From Streptomyces sp. NBC_01232 (GTDB lineage: Bacteria; Actinomycetota; Actinomycetes; Streptomycetales; Streptomycetaceae), in assembly GCF_035989885.1 (NCBI RefSeq), contig NZ_CP108518.1, forward strand, positions 3,104,501 to 3,168,500: DNA of 64,000 bases, in the 5' to 3' direction. Within the stretch, counting starts at the first letter, position 1. The number at the start of each line of letters is the position of its first letter. The position numbers and the translations under genes are program-made. Below are positions 16,095-24,688 of this stretch, piece after piece. The notes under the pieces were generated by a model. It saw only the letters and a list, made by a program, of their open reading frames with translations. It ran no database searches and had not been told where the DNA came from.

Positions 16095-17327
16095 ATGACC
16101 GCATTCGCCGCGTTCCTCCCCGCCGCCGCACTCCTCGCGGCGGCCACCACGGGCGCCCCTCCCGCCCTCCGCCCCGACGCTCCCCACTCCGACGCCGCCC
16201 CCTATGTCGTCGTCCTCAAGGACACCGCCTCCCGAGCCCCGGCACGCGCCCTGGCCGCCGAGGCGGTGGACGCGGGTGACGAGGTCGGGGCCGTCTACGA
16301 CGCCGCCCTGAACGGCTTCGCCGTCCGCACCACGGCCGCCCGCGCCGCCGCCCTGGCCGCCGACCCCCGGGTGGCCTCCGTGGAGCCGGACACGGAGTTC
16401 CACACCACCGGCACGGCCGACACCACCGACACCCCCGACGCGGCCGACACCCCCGGCACGCCCGGAGCGCGGATGCAGCCCCAGGCGCCCGCGCCCTGGT
16501 CCCTGGACCGGATCGACCAGCGCGAACTCCCGCTCGACGGCTCGTACACGTACCCCACCAGGGCCGAGGGCGTCACCGTCTACGTGGTCGACACCGGGAT
16601 CAACACCGGCCACCGGGAGTTCGGGGGCCGCGCCCGCAACGGCTACAACGCGGTGTTCCTCGGCAGCTCCCGCGACTGCAGCGGCCACGGCACGCACGTC
16701 GCGGCGACCGTGGGCGGGGAGACGTACGGGGTCGCCAAGGGGGTCTCGCTCGTCGGGGTGAAGGTGGCCGACTGCCGCGGTTCCGCGAGTCTTTCGGCCA
16801 TCCTCAAGGGGCTCGACTGGGTGGTGAAGGACGCGACCCGGGCGCGGGCCACCCCCGCGGTGGCCAACATGAGCATCGGCGGCACCCCCAGCTACGCCCT
16901 CGACGCGGCGGTGGTCCGGGCCGTGGCCTCCGGCATCACCTTCACCGCGGCCGCCGGCAATGACGGCAAGGACGCCTGCTCCGGGTCCCCGGCCTCCGTC
17001 CCCGAGGCCATCACGGTCGGCGCGACCGACGCCGAGGACCGGCGCGCGCCCTTCTCCAACCACGGCCGCTGCGTGGACATCTCGGCGCCCGGCGTGGGCA
17101 TCACCTCGGCCTGGAAGGACACCGAAACCGCCACGGCCCGCGCCTCCGGCACCTCGATGGCCGCCCCGCACGTGGCCGGGGCCGCCGCGCTGATCCTGGC
17201 GCGCGGGATCGCGCGCACCCCGGCGCAGGTGTCCGAGGAACTGCTGCACAGCGCCGTGCCCGACCGGATCTCCGACCTCCGGCCCGGCACCCCGAACCTG
17301 CTGCTCCACACCCCCACCGGACGCTAG
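16095..17327 (+). CDS. Secreted subtilisin-like serine protease (peptidase S8)
   Basis: The 410-residue preproprotein has a signal peptide (MTAFAAFLPAAALLAAA), an I9-type propeptide starting PYVVVLKDTASRAP, an acidic Thr/Asp/Pro linker (about 106-124), and the S8 catalytic domain with Asp166 (VYVVDTGIN), His198 (SGHGTHVAA) and Ser354 (SGTSMAAPHV). It resembles the proteinase K/aqualysin branch. It should be self-processed and act outside the cell. ATG at 16095 gives a proper signal sequence; upstream in-frame codons do not. A strong hairpin follows 47 bases after the stop. Confidence 0.92.
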   Translation: MTAFAAFLPAAALLAAATTGAPPALRPDAPHSDAAPYVVVLKDTASRAPARALAAEAVDAGDEVGAVYDAALNGFAVRTTAARAAALAADPRVASVEPDTEFHTTGTADTTDTPDAADTPGTPGARMQPQAPAPWSLDRIDQRELPLDGSYTYPTRAEGVTVYVVDTGINTGHREFGGRARNGYNAVFLGSSRDCSGHGTHVAATVGGETYGVAKGVSLVGVKVADCRGSASLSAILKGLDWVVKDATRARATPAVANMSIGGTPSYALDAAVVRAVASGITFTAAAGNDGKDACSGSPASVPEAITVGATDAEDRRAPFSNHGRCVDISAPGVGITSAWKDTETATARASGTSMAAPHVAGAAALILARGIARTPAQVSEELLHSAVPDRISDLRPGTPNLLLHTPTGR

Positions 17328-17374
17328 GTCCTGTCCACCTGCTCCGCAGCCACCCCGACCAGTCGGTATCCGAC

Positions 17375-17401
17375 GGGCCATCAGACTCTCCCTGATGGCC
17401 C
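17375..17401 (+). terminator. Intrinsic terminator after the subtilisin gene
   Basis: GGGCCATCAG (17375-17384) pairs perfectly with CTGATGGCCC (17392-17401), loop ACTCTCC, followed by ATCAATTTCTG, one of the few T-containing tails in the window. Confidence 0.75.
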
Positions 17402-17430
17402 ATCAATTTCTGTGTGCTTCGGGCGAAAGC

Positions 17431-17467
17431 AAGTCATTGACTTCTCATCACGGCGACGCGTCAATAT
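17431..17467 (+). promoter_or_regulatory. Possible promoter and dyad upstream of the surface-protein operon
   Basis: TTGACT (17437-17442) and CAATAT (17462-17467) are 19 bases apart. The same bases form a dyad ATTGAC/GTCAAT, which could be an operator overlapping the promoter. Confidence 0.3.
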
Positions 17468-17545
17468 CGGCCACCGCACCGGCTCGGCCTCCCCCACACA
17501 GCGGGTGGGGGGAGGGGTTCGTCATGACGAAGGAGTCGCGACCCA

Positions 17546-18841
17546 GTGAGTACGAGAATGCTCAGACGAAGAGTGCTGGCCGGGGCGGGAGCCCTGTCTC
17601 TGGCCCTGACGGGCGGCGTGGTGGCCCTGACGGGTTCCGCGCAGGCCGCGACCAAGACCACGGCCGTCTTCGAGAACTGCGACGCCCCGGCGCCGCAGCC
17701 GGACGGCTCCGGCAACCAGAACTTCACCGTCACCCTGCCCGACGGCGCCAAGGCCGGCGATGTCGTCCCGATCACGATCGACCCGGGTGCGAGCCCGCTG
17801 ATCCCCTCGTTCTCCGTGACCACGGTGAACACGTCCAAGATCACCCTCAAGGTCGGTACCACCACCCAGGTGGTCACCAGCCCGCCGGAGACCGTCTCCG
17901 TCGTGGCCGGGCAGCCCCTCGACCCCAAGGCGTTCTCCGGAACGATCAGGATCCCGGACGGCACCGAGGGCACCACGGTCCAGGTCGCCCTCGACCTGGC
18001 GGTGACCGACGCGGACCTCTCCGGTTCGGTCTTCACCACCACCTGCACCCCGGCGCCGCGTCCCAGCGCCTCGCTCGGCTCGGTCGCCGTGGAGGCCCTG
18101 CCCAAGGACCCGGTCACGACGAGGCTGACGCCCAACAGCGGACCGGCGGGCACCGTCGTCGCCGTGACCGGCGCCAACTTCCCGGCCGGCGCCGTCACGT
18201 GCTCGGCCCTGCTCGCGGGCACGGCGACCGGTGACACCGGTGCGGGCACGGCGGACGCGTCCGGCGCGGCAACCTGCAACGTCACGGTCACCAAGAAGGC
18301 CGACGCGATCAGGATCGACGGTTCGATCACCCCGTACAAGGCCTTCGTGTTCCTGGAGGAGCAGGCCGGCGTGAAGAACCCGGTCGACGTCGAGGTCCTG
18401 CCCGGCCCGCTGGGCCTCGGCCCGAAGGACGGCCAGCCGGCCGTCAGCTTCGGTTCCGTCACCATCAACGGCAAGGCCCAGTCGGTGGTCGGCGTCTTCA
18501 ACGCCGCGACCGTCCAGGACTTCCGCGGCGGCTCGCTCGGCTGGGACGTGACGGCGACGCGCACGCCGTTCCTGAACCAGGCCACCGGCCACTCGATGGC
18601 GAAGGCGCAGATCGGCATCCAGCCGTCCTGCACCGTGACCAACCCGGACAGCCCGAGCACCTGCACCGCGGGCACCCCCGGCGCGATCTCCGACGTCCCG
18701 ATGAAGGTGGCCTCCCAGGCCGCCGGCGGGGACGAGCTGACCGGCGGTGAGTTCGCCGTCGGCGGCGCCGGGATGATCCAGCTCCCGCCCTTCATGTTCG
18801 CGGACACCTACCAGACGGTCGTGACCTTCTCGATCGCCTGA
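17546..18841 (+). CDS. Secreted surface protein with WxL-like C-terminal domain
   Basis: The 431-residue protein has an Arg-rich signal peptide ending GSAQAATKT. The middle contains a TIG/IPT-like stretch (TRLTPNSGPAGTVVAVTGANF). The last 170 residues resemble the WxL domain that binds peptidoglycan in Gram-positive surface proteins: a first motif GWDVTATRTPF, then MAKAQIGIQPSC, and an end YQTVVTFSIA where classical WxL proteins have a Trp-x-Leu strand (here Phe replaces Trp). There is no LPXTG signal or C-terminal membrane span. The next gene encodes a DUF916-like protein, the usual partner of WxL proteins, which supports the reading. GTG at 17546 is used, with AAGGAG about 10 bases upstream; ATG at 17558 is an alternative. 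Confidence 0.7.
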   Translation: MSTRMLRRRVLAGAGALSLALTGGVVALTGSAQAATKTTAVFENCDAPAPQPDGSGNQNFTVTLPDGAKAGDVVPITIDPGASPLIPSFSVTTVNTSKITLKVGTTTQVVTSPPETVSVVAGQPLDPKAFSGTIRIPDGTEGTTVQVALDLAVTDADLSGSVFTTTCTPAPRPSASLGSVAVEALPKDPVTTRLTPNSGPAGTVVAVTGANFPAGAVTCSALLAGTATGDTGAGTADASGAATCNVTVTKKADAIRIDGSITPYKAFVFLEEQAGVKNPVDVEVLPGPLGLGPKDGQPAVSFGSVTINGKAQSVVGVFNAATVQDFRGGSLGWDVTATRTPFLNQATGHSMAKAQIGIQPSCTVTNPDSPSTCTAGTPGAISDVPMKVASQAAGGDELTGGEFAVGGAGMIQLPPFMFADTYQTVVTFSIA

Positions 18842-18925
18842 CCCGTACGGCCGCTCGACCAGGGTGGTGCGGCGCTCCGGCGCCGCACCACCCCTTCCCC
18901 TTTCCGCGCCGACTGGAGACCGCCC

Positions 18926-19993
18926 ATGCCCCTCCGCAGCCGCAGCCGCACGTGCAGCCGCCCCCGTAGCCGCACCCGCACCTTCCTGTACGGCCTTCTC
19001 CTCGGCCTGCTGCTCGGCGCGGGCCTGTTGCCGGCCACCGCGGCGACGGCCGCGGACAACGGCACGTGGGGGGTGTTCCCGACGCCCGCGGCCGGCGCGG
19101 CGATGACCGACCGCGCCTACTTCTTCCACCAGGGCACGGCCGGGAGCACCCTCAGCGACAGCGTGACCCTCCTGAACTCCTCCGACAAGGAGCTGACGTT
19201 CCAGGTCTTCGCCACCGACGCCGTGAACACCCCGGCCGGCGGCGCCTTCGCGCTGCTGCCGGTGGAGACGAGGCCCAAGGACGTCGGCGCCTGGATCACC
19301 CTGGCGCCGGAGACCGCGAGCACCGTCACCGTGCCCGCCAAGGGCCGCAAGGACATCCCGTTCACCGTGCAGGTCCCGGCGGACGCGACGCCCGGTGACC
19401 ACGTCGGCGGGATCGTCGCCCTGGGCACCGCCGTGGAGGGCGTACAGCAGGACGGCAAGGTCCAGGTCGGCGTGAAGCGCTCGGTCGGCGCCCGGCTCTA
19501 CTTCCGGGTGCCGGGGCCCGTCACGGCGGGACTGAGCGTGGAGGACGTGCGGGTGAGCCGGTCGGCGCCGCTGCTGCCCTGGATCGGGAACGCCCGCGCC
19601 ACGGTCTCGTACGCACTGGTCAACCGGGGCAATGTCGTCGTGGAACCCGAGGTGACGGTCTCCGCCGAGGGGCTGTTCGGGCGCAAGGTGCTGGACCGGC
19701 CCGCCCGCGGACTGAAGCTGTCCCTGCTGCCGGGCCAGCGGATCGAGCTGACCGAACCGTGGCCTGACGCCCCCCAGTCGGACTGGGTGACCGTCAGGAT
19801 CAGGGCGGGCGCGGCGGGCCACCCCGATCTGCTCCCGGAGGCGGAGACGGAGTTCATCGCCGTGCCGTGGCCGGCCGTCGGCCTGCTCCTGGTCCTGGCC
19901 GGCGCGACGGCCACCGTGTGGGCGCTGCGCCGCCGGCGTCACGCGGAGGGCGAACAGCAGGAACCCGTAGCGGACTTGGCTGGGACGCGCTGA
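18926..19993 (+). CDS. DUF916-like membrane-anchored partner of the WxL-like protein
   Basis: 355 residues: a basic start, a signal peptide ending near ATAAD, two beta-rich immunoglobulin-like regions (WGVFPTPAAG to DHVGGIVALG, then VGARLYFRVPGP to ELTEPWPDAPQ), and a C-terminal membrane span (about 317-335, PWPAVGLLLVLAGATATVWAL) followed by a basic cytoplasmic tail. This is the layout of DUF916/DUF3324-type WxL-interacting proteins of Firmicutes, in which the external domains hold the WxL protein and peptidoglycan. It follows the WxL-like gene by 84 bases on the same strand, with GGAGA before the ATG. A two-gene surface complex is the inferred role; no assay basis is visible. Confidence 0.72.
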   Translation: MPLRSRSRTCSRPRSRTRTFLYGLLLGLLLGAGLLPATAATAADNGTWGVFPTPAAGAAMTDRAYFFHQGTAGSTLSDSVTLLNSSDKELTFQVFATDAVNTPAGGAFALLPVETRPKDVGAWITLAPETASTVTVPAKGRKDIPFTVQVPADATPGDHVGGIVALGTAVEGVQQDGKVQVGVKRSVGARLYFRVPGPVTAGLSVEDVRVSRSAPLLPWIGNARATVSYALVNRGNVVVEPEVTVSAEGLFGRKVLDRPARGLKLSLLPGQRIELTEPWPDAPQSDWVTVRIRAGAAGHPDLLPEAETEFIAVPWPAVGLLLVLAGATATVWALRRRRHAEGEQQEPVADLAGTR

Positions 19994-20054
19994 CCGGCGA
20001 GGGTGTCCCCGGGTGACGGTATTCGGCCATCACCGGCGGGCGGGGAGGCACCAC

Positions 20055-21221
20055 ATGGAACGACAGCACGGCGACGCGGCCAAGGGCACGGGGCTGTTGA
20101 CCCGCATCGAGCGGGCGCTGGGCACCGGCACCGCCGCCTACCTGCCCGGCGACGGCTGGATCCGCCTCACCCTCCCGCTGGAGGACGGCGGACCGGCCCC
20201 CGTCACGGTGGACGTGATCGCGGACACCGGACGGGCGCCGAAGGGGATCGTGTACCTGCTGCCCGGCGGCGGCCTGAACTTCGCGGCGGACTTCTTCACC
20301 CCGGGCGGACCGGGCGACCACAACCTCGCCCACGAACTGCGGCGCCGGGGCCTGCTCGTCGTCGGGGTCACCCCGCGCGAGGACGCGGCCGCGGCCGCCG
20401 GCATCACCGCCGGGCGGGGGCTCGCGGCGCACCGCCGGGACCTGGCCGCGGTGGTGCGCGCGCTGGATTCCCTCCTGGGCCTGCCGTACCAGTACGCGGG
20501 CCACTCCGCAGGGGCCGCCCTCGCCCTGGACGCCGCCTCGCACGACACCTCGCCGCGGCTGCGCCGGGTGGTGGCGCTGGACACCACCGGCCCGTACACG
20601 GGTGAGCGGGCCCTGCGGGCGGCCGCGACGTGCGACGCGTACGCCACCCAGCTCGCGCAGGGCGTCACCACCGTCGATCCGGGGCTCGCCGCCGTGGTCG
20701 CGAAGGCGGTGGCCGATCCGGACGGCGTCTCCCCGGTGCCCTGGCCGTCGGACCCCGCTCAGCGCTTCACCCATGCGGGGCTGGCCCACTTCGCGCTGAT
20801 CCGCACCGCCGCCCTCCCGGGCCCGGCGAACTGGATCTACACCCAGGGGCACAGCGCCGGCAGCCATGCCTTCGGCCCGACCCCGGCCGAGGACCGGTTC
20901 GCCCTGACCCACACCCCGCTGGCCGTCTGGCACGCGGCCACCTCCGCCCTCGGCAGCGGCCTCGTCGCGACCGCCCTGATGCGGGATCTCGCGGCGGTCT
21001 GGGCGGGCGACGACGCCACCTACCGGATCGCCTGGGACCGGATCCGCGCCGAGGTCGTCTGGGTGAACACCGCCCTGGGCCGCGGCGACCACCCCCGGGG
21101 AGCGGAGCTGATCCGCGCCGCCGGGAACGAACGGGTCACCTTCACCGTGGTCCCCGGCTACGGCCACGGCGACGCGGTCTGGGGCGCCAAGGCCGCCACG
21201 GACGTCTGGTCGAGGTTCTGA
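20055..21221 (+). CDS. Alpha/beta hydrolase family protein
   Basis: 388 residues with an N-terminal beta region (YLPGDGWIRLTLPL), the oxyanion segment VYLLPGGGLNFAADFF, the nucleophile motif YAGHSAGAALAL and a late His in VPGYGHGDAVWG. No signal peptide. The size and the FFTPGG segment suggest a peptidase- or esterase-like hydrolase, but the family beyond the fold is not recognised. ATG at 20055 is chosen for GGGGAGG upstream rather than GTG at 20013. The gene ends at a strong hairpin shared with the convergent iolA gene. Confidence 0.72.
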   Translation: MERQHGDAAKGTGLLTRIERALGTGTAAYLPGDGWIRLTLPLEDGGPAPVTVDVIADTGRAPKGIVYLLPGGGLNFAADFFTPGGPGDHNLAHELRRRGLLVVGVTPREDAAAAAGITAGRGLAAHRRDLAAVVRALDSLLGLPYQYAGHSAGAALALDAASHDTSPRLRRVVALDTTGPYTGERALRAAATCDAYATQLAQGVTTVDPGLAAVVAKAVADPDGVSPVPWPSDPAQRFTHAGLAHFALIRTAALPGPANWIYTQGHSAGSHAFGPTPAEDRFALTHTPLAVWHAATSALGSGLVATALMRDLAAVWAGDDATYRIAWDRIRAEVVWVNTALGRGDHPRGAELIRAAGNERVTFTVVPGYGHGDAVWGAKAATDVWSRF

Positions 21222-21237
21222 CGGGCGCCGGGAAACG

Positions 21238-21275
21238 CGACTCGCCCCCGCGGTGAGGGTTGCGGGGGCGAGTCG
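21238..21275. terminator. Perfect bidirectional terminator hairpin
   Basis: CGACTCGCCCCCGC (21238-21251) pairs with GCGGGGGCGAGTCG (21262-21275), 14 pairs, 10-base loop, between a rightward hydrolase gene and the leftward inositol operon. Confidence 0.8.
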
Positions 21276-21301
21276 GCCGGTCCTACGGGGCTTGCCCGCG
21301 G

Positions 21302-22801
21302 TCAGTGGTTGCGGGGGAAGCCCAGGTCCACGCCGAGGTGGCCCTCGGAGGGGTCCGGCCAGCGGGTCGTGACGACCTTGCCGCGGGTGTAGAAGTGGAT
21401 GCCGTCGTTGCCGTAGATGTGGTGGTCGCCGAAGAGCGAGTCCTTCCAGCCACCGAAGGAGTGGTAGCCCACCGGCACCGGGATCGGCACGTTGACGCCG
21501 ACCATGCCGGCCTCGATCTCCAGCTGGAAGCGGCGGGCGGCGCCGCCGTCGCGGGTGAAGATCGCGGTGCCGTTGCCGAACGGCGAGGCGTTGATGAGCG
21601 CCACGCCCTCCTCGTAGGTCTCGGCGCGCAGCACGCACAGCACCGGGCCGAAGATCTCGTCGCGGTAGGCGTCGGAGTCGGTCTTGACGCGGTCCAGCAG
21701 GGACAGGCCGATCCAGTGGCCGTTCTCGTTGCCCTCGACCGTGAAGCCGGTGCCGTCGAGGACGACGTCCGCGCCCTGGTCGGCCGCGCCCTTCACGTAG
21801 GAGGCGACCTTGTCGCGGTGGGCGGCGGTGATCAGCGGGCCCATCTCGGAGTTCGGGTCGTTGCCGGGGCCGATCTTGATCTTCTCGGCGCGCTCGCGGA
21901 TCTTCTCGACGAGCTCGTCGCCGATCGCGCCGACGGCGACCACGGCGGAGATCGCCATGCAGCGCTCACCGGCCGAGCCGTAGGCGGCAGAGACGGCCGC
22001 GTCGGCGGCGGCGTCCAGGTCGGCGTCCGGCAGGACCAGCATGTGGTTCTTGGCGCCGCCGAGGGCCTGGACGCGCTTGCCGTTGGCCGAGGCGGTGGTG
22101 TGGATGTGGCGGGCGATCGGGGTCGAGCCGACGAAGGAGACGGCGGCGATGCCGGGGTGGGCGAGCAGTGCGTCCACGGCCACCTTGTCGCCGTGGACCA
22201 CGTTCAGCACGCCCGCCGGCAGACCGGCCTCGCTCGCCAGCTCGGCGAGCTTGTTGGCGGCCGACGGGTCCTTCTCGCTCGGCTTGAGGATGAAGGTGTT
22301 TCCGCAGGCCACAGCAAGCGGGAACATCCACATCGGGACCATCGCCGGGAAGTTGAAGGGCGTGATGCCCGCGACGACGCCCAGCGGCTGGCGGATCGAG
22401 GAGACGTCCACCCGGTTGGAGACGGAGGTGGACAGCTCGCCCTTGAGCTGCGTGGTGATCCCGCAGGCCAGCTCGACGATCTCCAGGCCCCGGGCGACCT
22501 CGCCGAGCGCGTCCGAGTGGACCTTGCCGTGCTCGGCGGTGATCAGCTCGGCGATGGCGTCACGGTTGGCGTCCAGCAGGGCGCGGTAGGCGAACAGCAC
22601 CTTGGTGCGGGCGGCCAGCGAGGACTGGCCCCAGGTGAGGTAGGCCTCCTGGGCGACCCGTACGGCCGCGTCGACCTCGTCGGCCGAGGCGAGCGCGACC
22701 TGCGTGGTGACCTCGCCGGTGGCCGGGTCGGTGACCGGGCCGTAGTTGCCCGACGCGCCCTCGACGGTCTTGCCACCGATCCAGTGGTTGACGGTCTTCA
22801 T
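21302..22801 (-). CDS. iolA: Methylmalonate-semialdehyde dehydrogenase (CoA-acylating)
   Basis: The 499-residue enzyme oxidises malonic/methylmalonic semialdehyde to acetyl- or propionyl-CoA with NAD and CoA, the last step of inositol breakdown and part of valine catabolism. Family signs are GITPFNFPAMVPMWMFPLA, LKPSEKDPSA, FVGSTPIA and the catalytic Cys in GSAGERCMAISA. Length is standard for MmsA/IolA. It is the last gene of iolC-iolB-iolD-iolA, 12 bases after iolD, so coupling to inositol use is likely. Start ATG at 22801 has AAGGAGCAAGGCA upstream. Confidence 0.95.
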   Translation of the reverse strand: MKTVNHWIGGKTVEGASGNYGPVTDPATGEVTTQVALASADEVDAAVRVAQEAYLTWGQSSLAARTKVLFAYRALLDANRDAIAELITAEHGKVHSDALGEVARGLEIVELACGITTQLKGELSTSVSNRVDVSSIRQPLGVVAGITPFNFPAMVPMWMFPLAVACGNTFILKPSEKDPSAANKLAELASEAGLPAGVLNVVHGDKVAVDALLAHPGIAAVSFVGSTPIARHIHTTASANGKRVQALGGAKNHMLVLPDADLDAAADAAVSAAYGSAGERCMAISAVVAVGAIGDELVEKIRERAEKIKIGPGNDPNSEMGPLITAAHRDKVASYVKGAADQGADVVLDGTGFTVEGNENGHWIGLSLLDRVKTDSDAYRDEIFGPVLCVLRAETYEEGVALINASPFGNGTAIFTRDGGAARRFQLEIEAGMVGVNVPIPVPVGYHSFGGWKDSLFGDHHIYGNDGIHFYTRGKVVTTRWPDPSEGHLGVDLGFPRNH

Positions 22802-22813
22802 TGCCTTGCTCCT

Positions 22814-24688
22814 TCACAGATGGCGACGTCGCTGCGCGGCTTGCCGGTCGTACTCTTCACGGGCCGTGGCAGCGGCCTTGCGGGTCGCGGTCTCGGCCAC
22901 AGGAACATCCCACCACGCCTGTGCCGGGGGTGGGCCCGACACAGTGTCGGGCGTTCGGGTCTGTACGTAGACACATGTGGGACGGGTCGCCGAGCGGGCC
23001 TCGGCGAGGGCTTCGCGCAGGTCACGCGTGGTGCGGGCACGGATCACGGCCATTCCGAGGGACGCCGCGCAGGCCGCGAGGTCCACCGGAAGGGTGTCCC
23101 CCGTATACCCGGAGTCGGGTGCCCGGAAGCGGTACGCGGTGGCGAACCCCTCGCCGCCCACCGCCCCCGACAGGCCGCCGATGGAGGCGTAGCCGTGGTT
23201 GTCGAGGATCACCACCCTGACCGGGATCCCCTCCTGCACGGCCGTGACGATCTCGGTCGGATTCATCAGGTACGTGCCGTCGCCGACCAGCGCCCACACC
23301 GGGCGGCCGGGTGCGGCCAGCGCCACCCCGATGGCGGCGGGGATCTCGTAGCCCATGCAGGAGTAGCCGTACTCGACGTGGTACTGGTCGTGCGACCGGG
23401 CCCGCCACAGTTTGTGCAGGTCGCCGGGGAGGGAGCCGGCCGCGTTGATCAGGATGTCGGTGTCGTCGACCAGGGCGTCGAGCAGCCCGAGCACTTGGGC
23501 CTGGGTGGGCGGAGCATCCTCGTCCGCCTCCGGGACGGCGTAGGCACGGTCGACGCGGCTCTCCCAGCGGGCCCGCTCCGCCGCGTACCCCGCCCCGTAC
23601 GCCGGATCGGTGCGGTGACCGGCGAGGGCGTCCCGGAGCTCGTCGAGGCCCTCGCGGGCGTCGGCGACCAGAGGCAGGGCGGCGAGCTTGTGGGCGTCGT
23701 ACGGGTCGAGGTTGAGGCCGATGAACCGGACGGCCGGATTCTGGAAGAGGGTCGCGGAGGCGGTGGTGAAGTCGGTCAGCCGGGTCCCGGCGGCGATGAC
23801 GAGATCGGCCTCCCGTGCGAGCGCGGCGGCGGTGGACGTCCCGGTGTGGCCGATCCCGCCCACGTCGGCGGGGTGCCCGTACGGCAGGACGCCCTTGCCC
23901 GCCTGGGTGACGGCCACCGGGATCCCCGTGGCCTCCGCGAAGGCGGCCAGCGCCGCGCGGGCCTCGCTGTGCCGGATCCCGCCGCCGGCGACGATCAGCG
24001 GGCGCGCGGAGCCCCGTACGGCCTCGGCGGCGCGGGCCAGCTCGTGCCGGTCCGGCCGGGGCCGGCGCACGCCCCACACCCGCTCGGCGAAGAACTCCTC
24101 GGGCCAGTCGTACGCCTGCGCCTGCACGTCCTGCGGCAGGGCGAGGGTGACGGCGCCGGTCTGCACCGGATCGGTGAGCACCCGTACGGCCTGCAGCGCG
24201 GCCGGGACCAGGGCCTCGGGGCGGGTGATCCGGTCGAAGTGGCGGGAGACGGGCCGCAGGGTGTCGTTGACGGAGACGTCCCCGGCGTACGGGACCTCCA
24301 GCTGCTGGAGGACGGGGTCGGCGGGCCGGGTGGCGAAGGTGTCCCCGGGCAGCAGGAGCACCGGGATCCGGTTGATGGTGGCGAGGGCGGCACCGGTGAC
24401 GAGGTTGGTGGCGCCGGGCCCGATGGACGTGGTGACGGCGTGCGCGGAGAGCCGGCCGCACTGACGGGCGTACCCGACGGCGGCGTGCACCATGGCCTGC
24501 TCGTTGCGGCCCTGGAGGAACGGCATCGCCTCGGGCCCGCTCTCCAGGAGGGCCTGGCCGATGCCCGCCACGTTCCCGTGCCCGAAGATCCCCCAGGTGG
24601 CGGCGATCAGCCGGTGCCGGTGCCCGTCGCGCTCGGTGTACTGGCGGGACAGGAAGCGGACGAGCGCCTGCGCGACGGTGAGCCTCAC
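22814..24688 (-). CDS. iolD: 3D-(3,5/4)-trihydroxycyclohexane-1,2-dione acylhydrolase
   Basis: A 624-residue thiamine-diphosphate enzyme that opens the ring of the dehydrated inosose. Visible are VRLTVAQALVRFLSRQYTERDG at the start, HGNVAGIGQAL, the invariant Glu region and ThDP motif VGDGTYLMNPTEI, and VVILDNHGYASIGGL. GTG at 24688 overlaps the iolB stop as GTGA, a translational-coupling arrangement; the longer open frame upstream merely runs through iolB out of frame. It is the third gene of the inositol operon. Confidence 0.94.
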   Translation of the reverse strand: MRLTVAQALVRFLSRQYTERDGHRHRLIAATWGIFGHGNVAGIGQALLESGPEAMPFLQGRNEQAMVHAAVGYARQCGRLSAHAVTTSIGPGATNLVTGAALATINRIPVLLLPGDTFATRPADPVLQQLEVPYAGDVSVNDTLRPVSRHFDRITRPEALVPAALQAVRVLTDPVQTGAVTLALPQDVQAQAYDWPEEFFAERVWGVRRPRPDRHELARAAEAVRGSARPLIVAGGGIRHSEARAALAAFAEATGIPVAVTQAGKGVLPYGHPADVGGIGHTGTSTAAALAREADLVIAAGTRLTDFTTASATLFQNPAVRFIGLNLDPYDAHKLAALPLVADAREGLDELRDALAGHRTDPAYGAGYAAERARWESRVDRAYAVPEADEDAPPTQAQVLGLLDALVDDTDILINAAGSLPGDLHKLWRARSHDQYHVEYGYSCMGYEIPAAIGVALAAPGRPVWALVGDGTYLMNPTEIVTAVQEGIPVRVVILDNHGYASIGGLSGAVGGEGFATAYRFRAPDSGYTGDTLPVDLAACAASLGMAVIRARTTRDLREALAEARSATRPTCVYVQTRTPDTVSGPPPAQAWWDVPVAETATRKAAATAREEYDRQAAQRRRHL

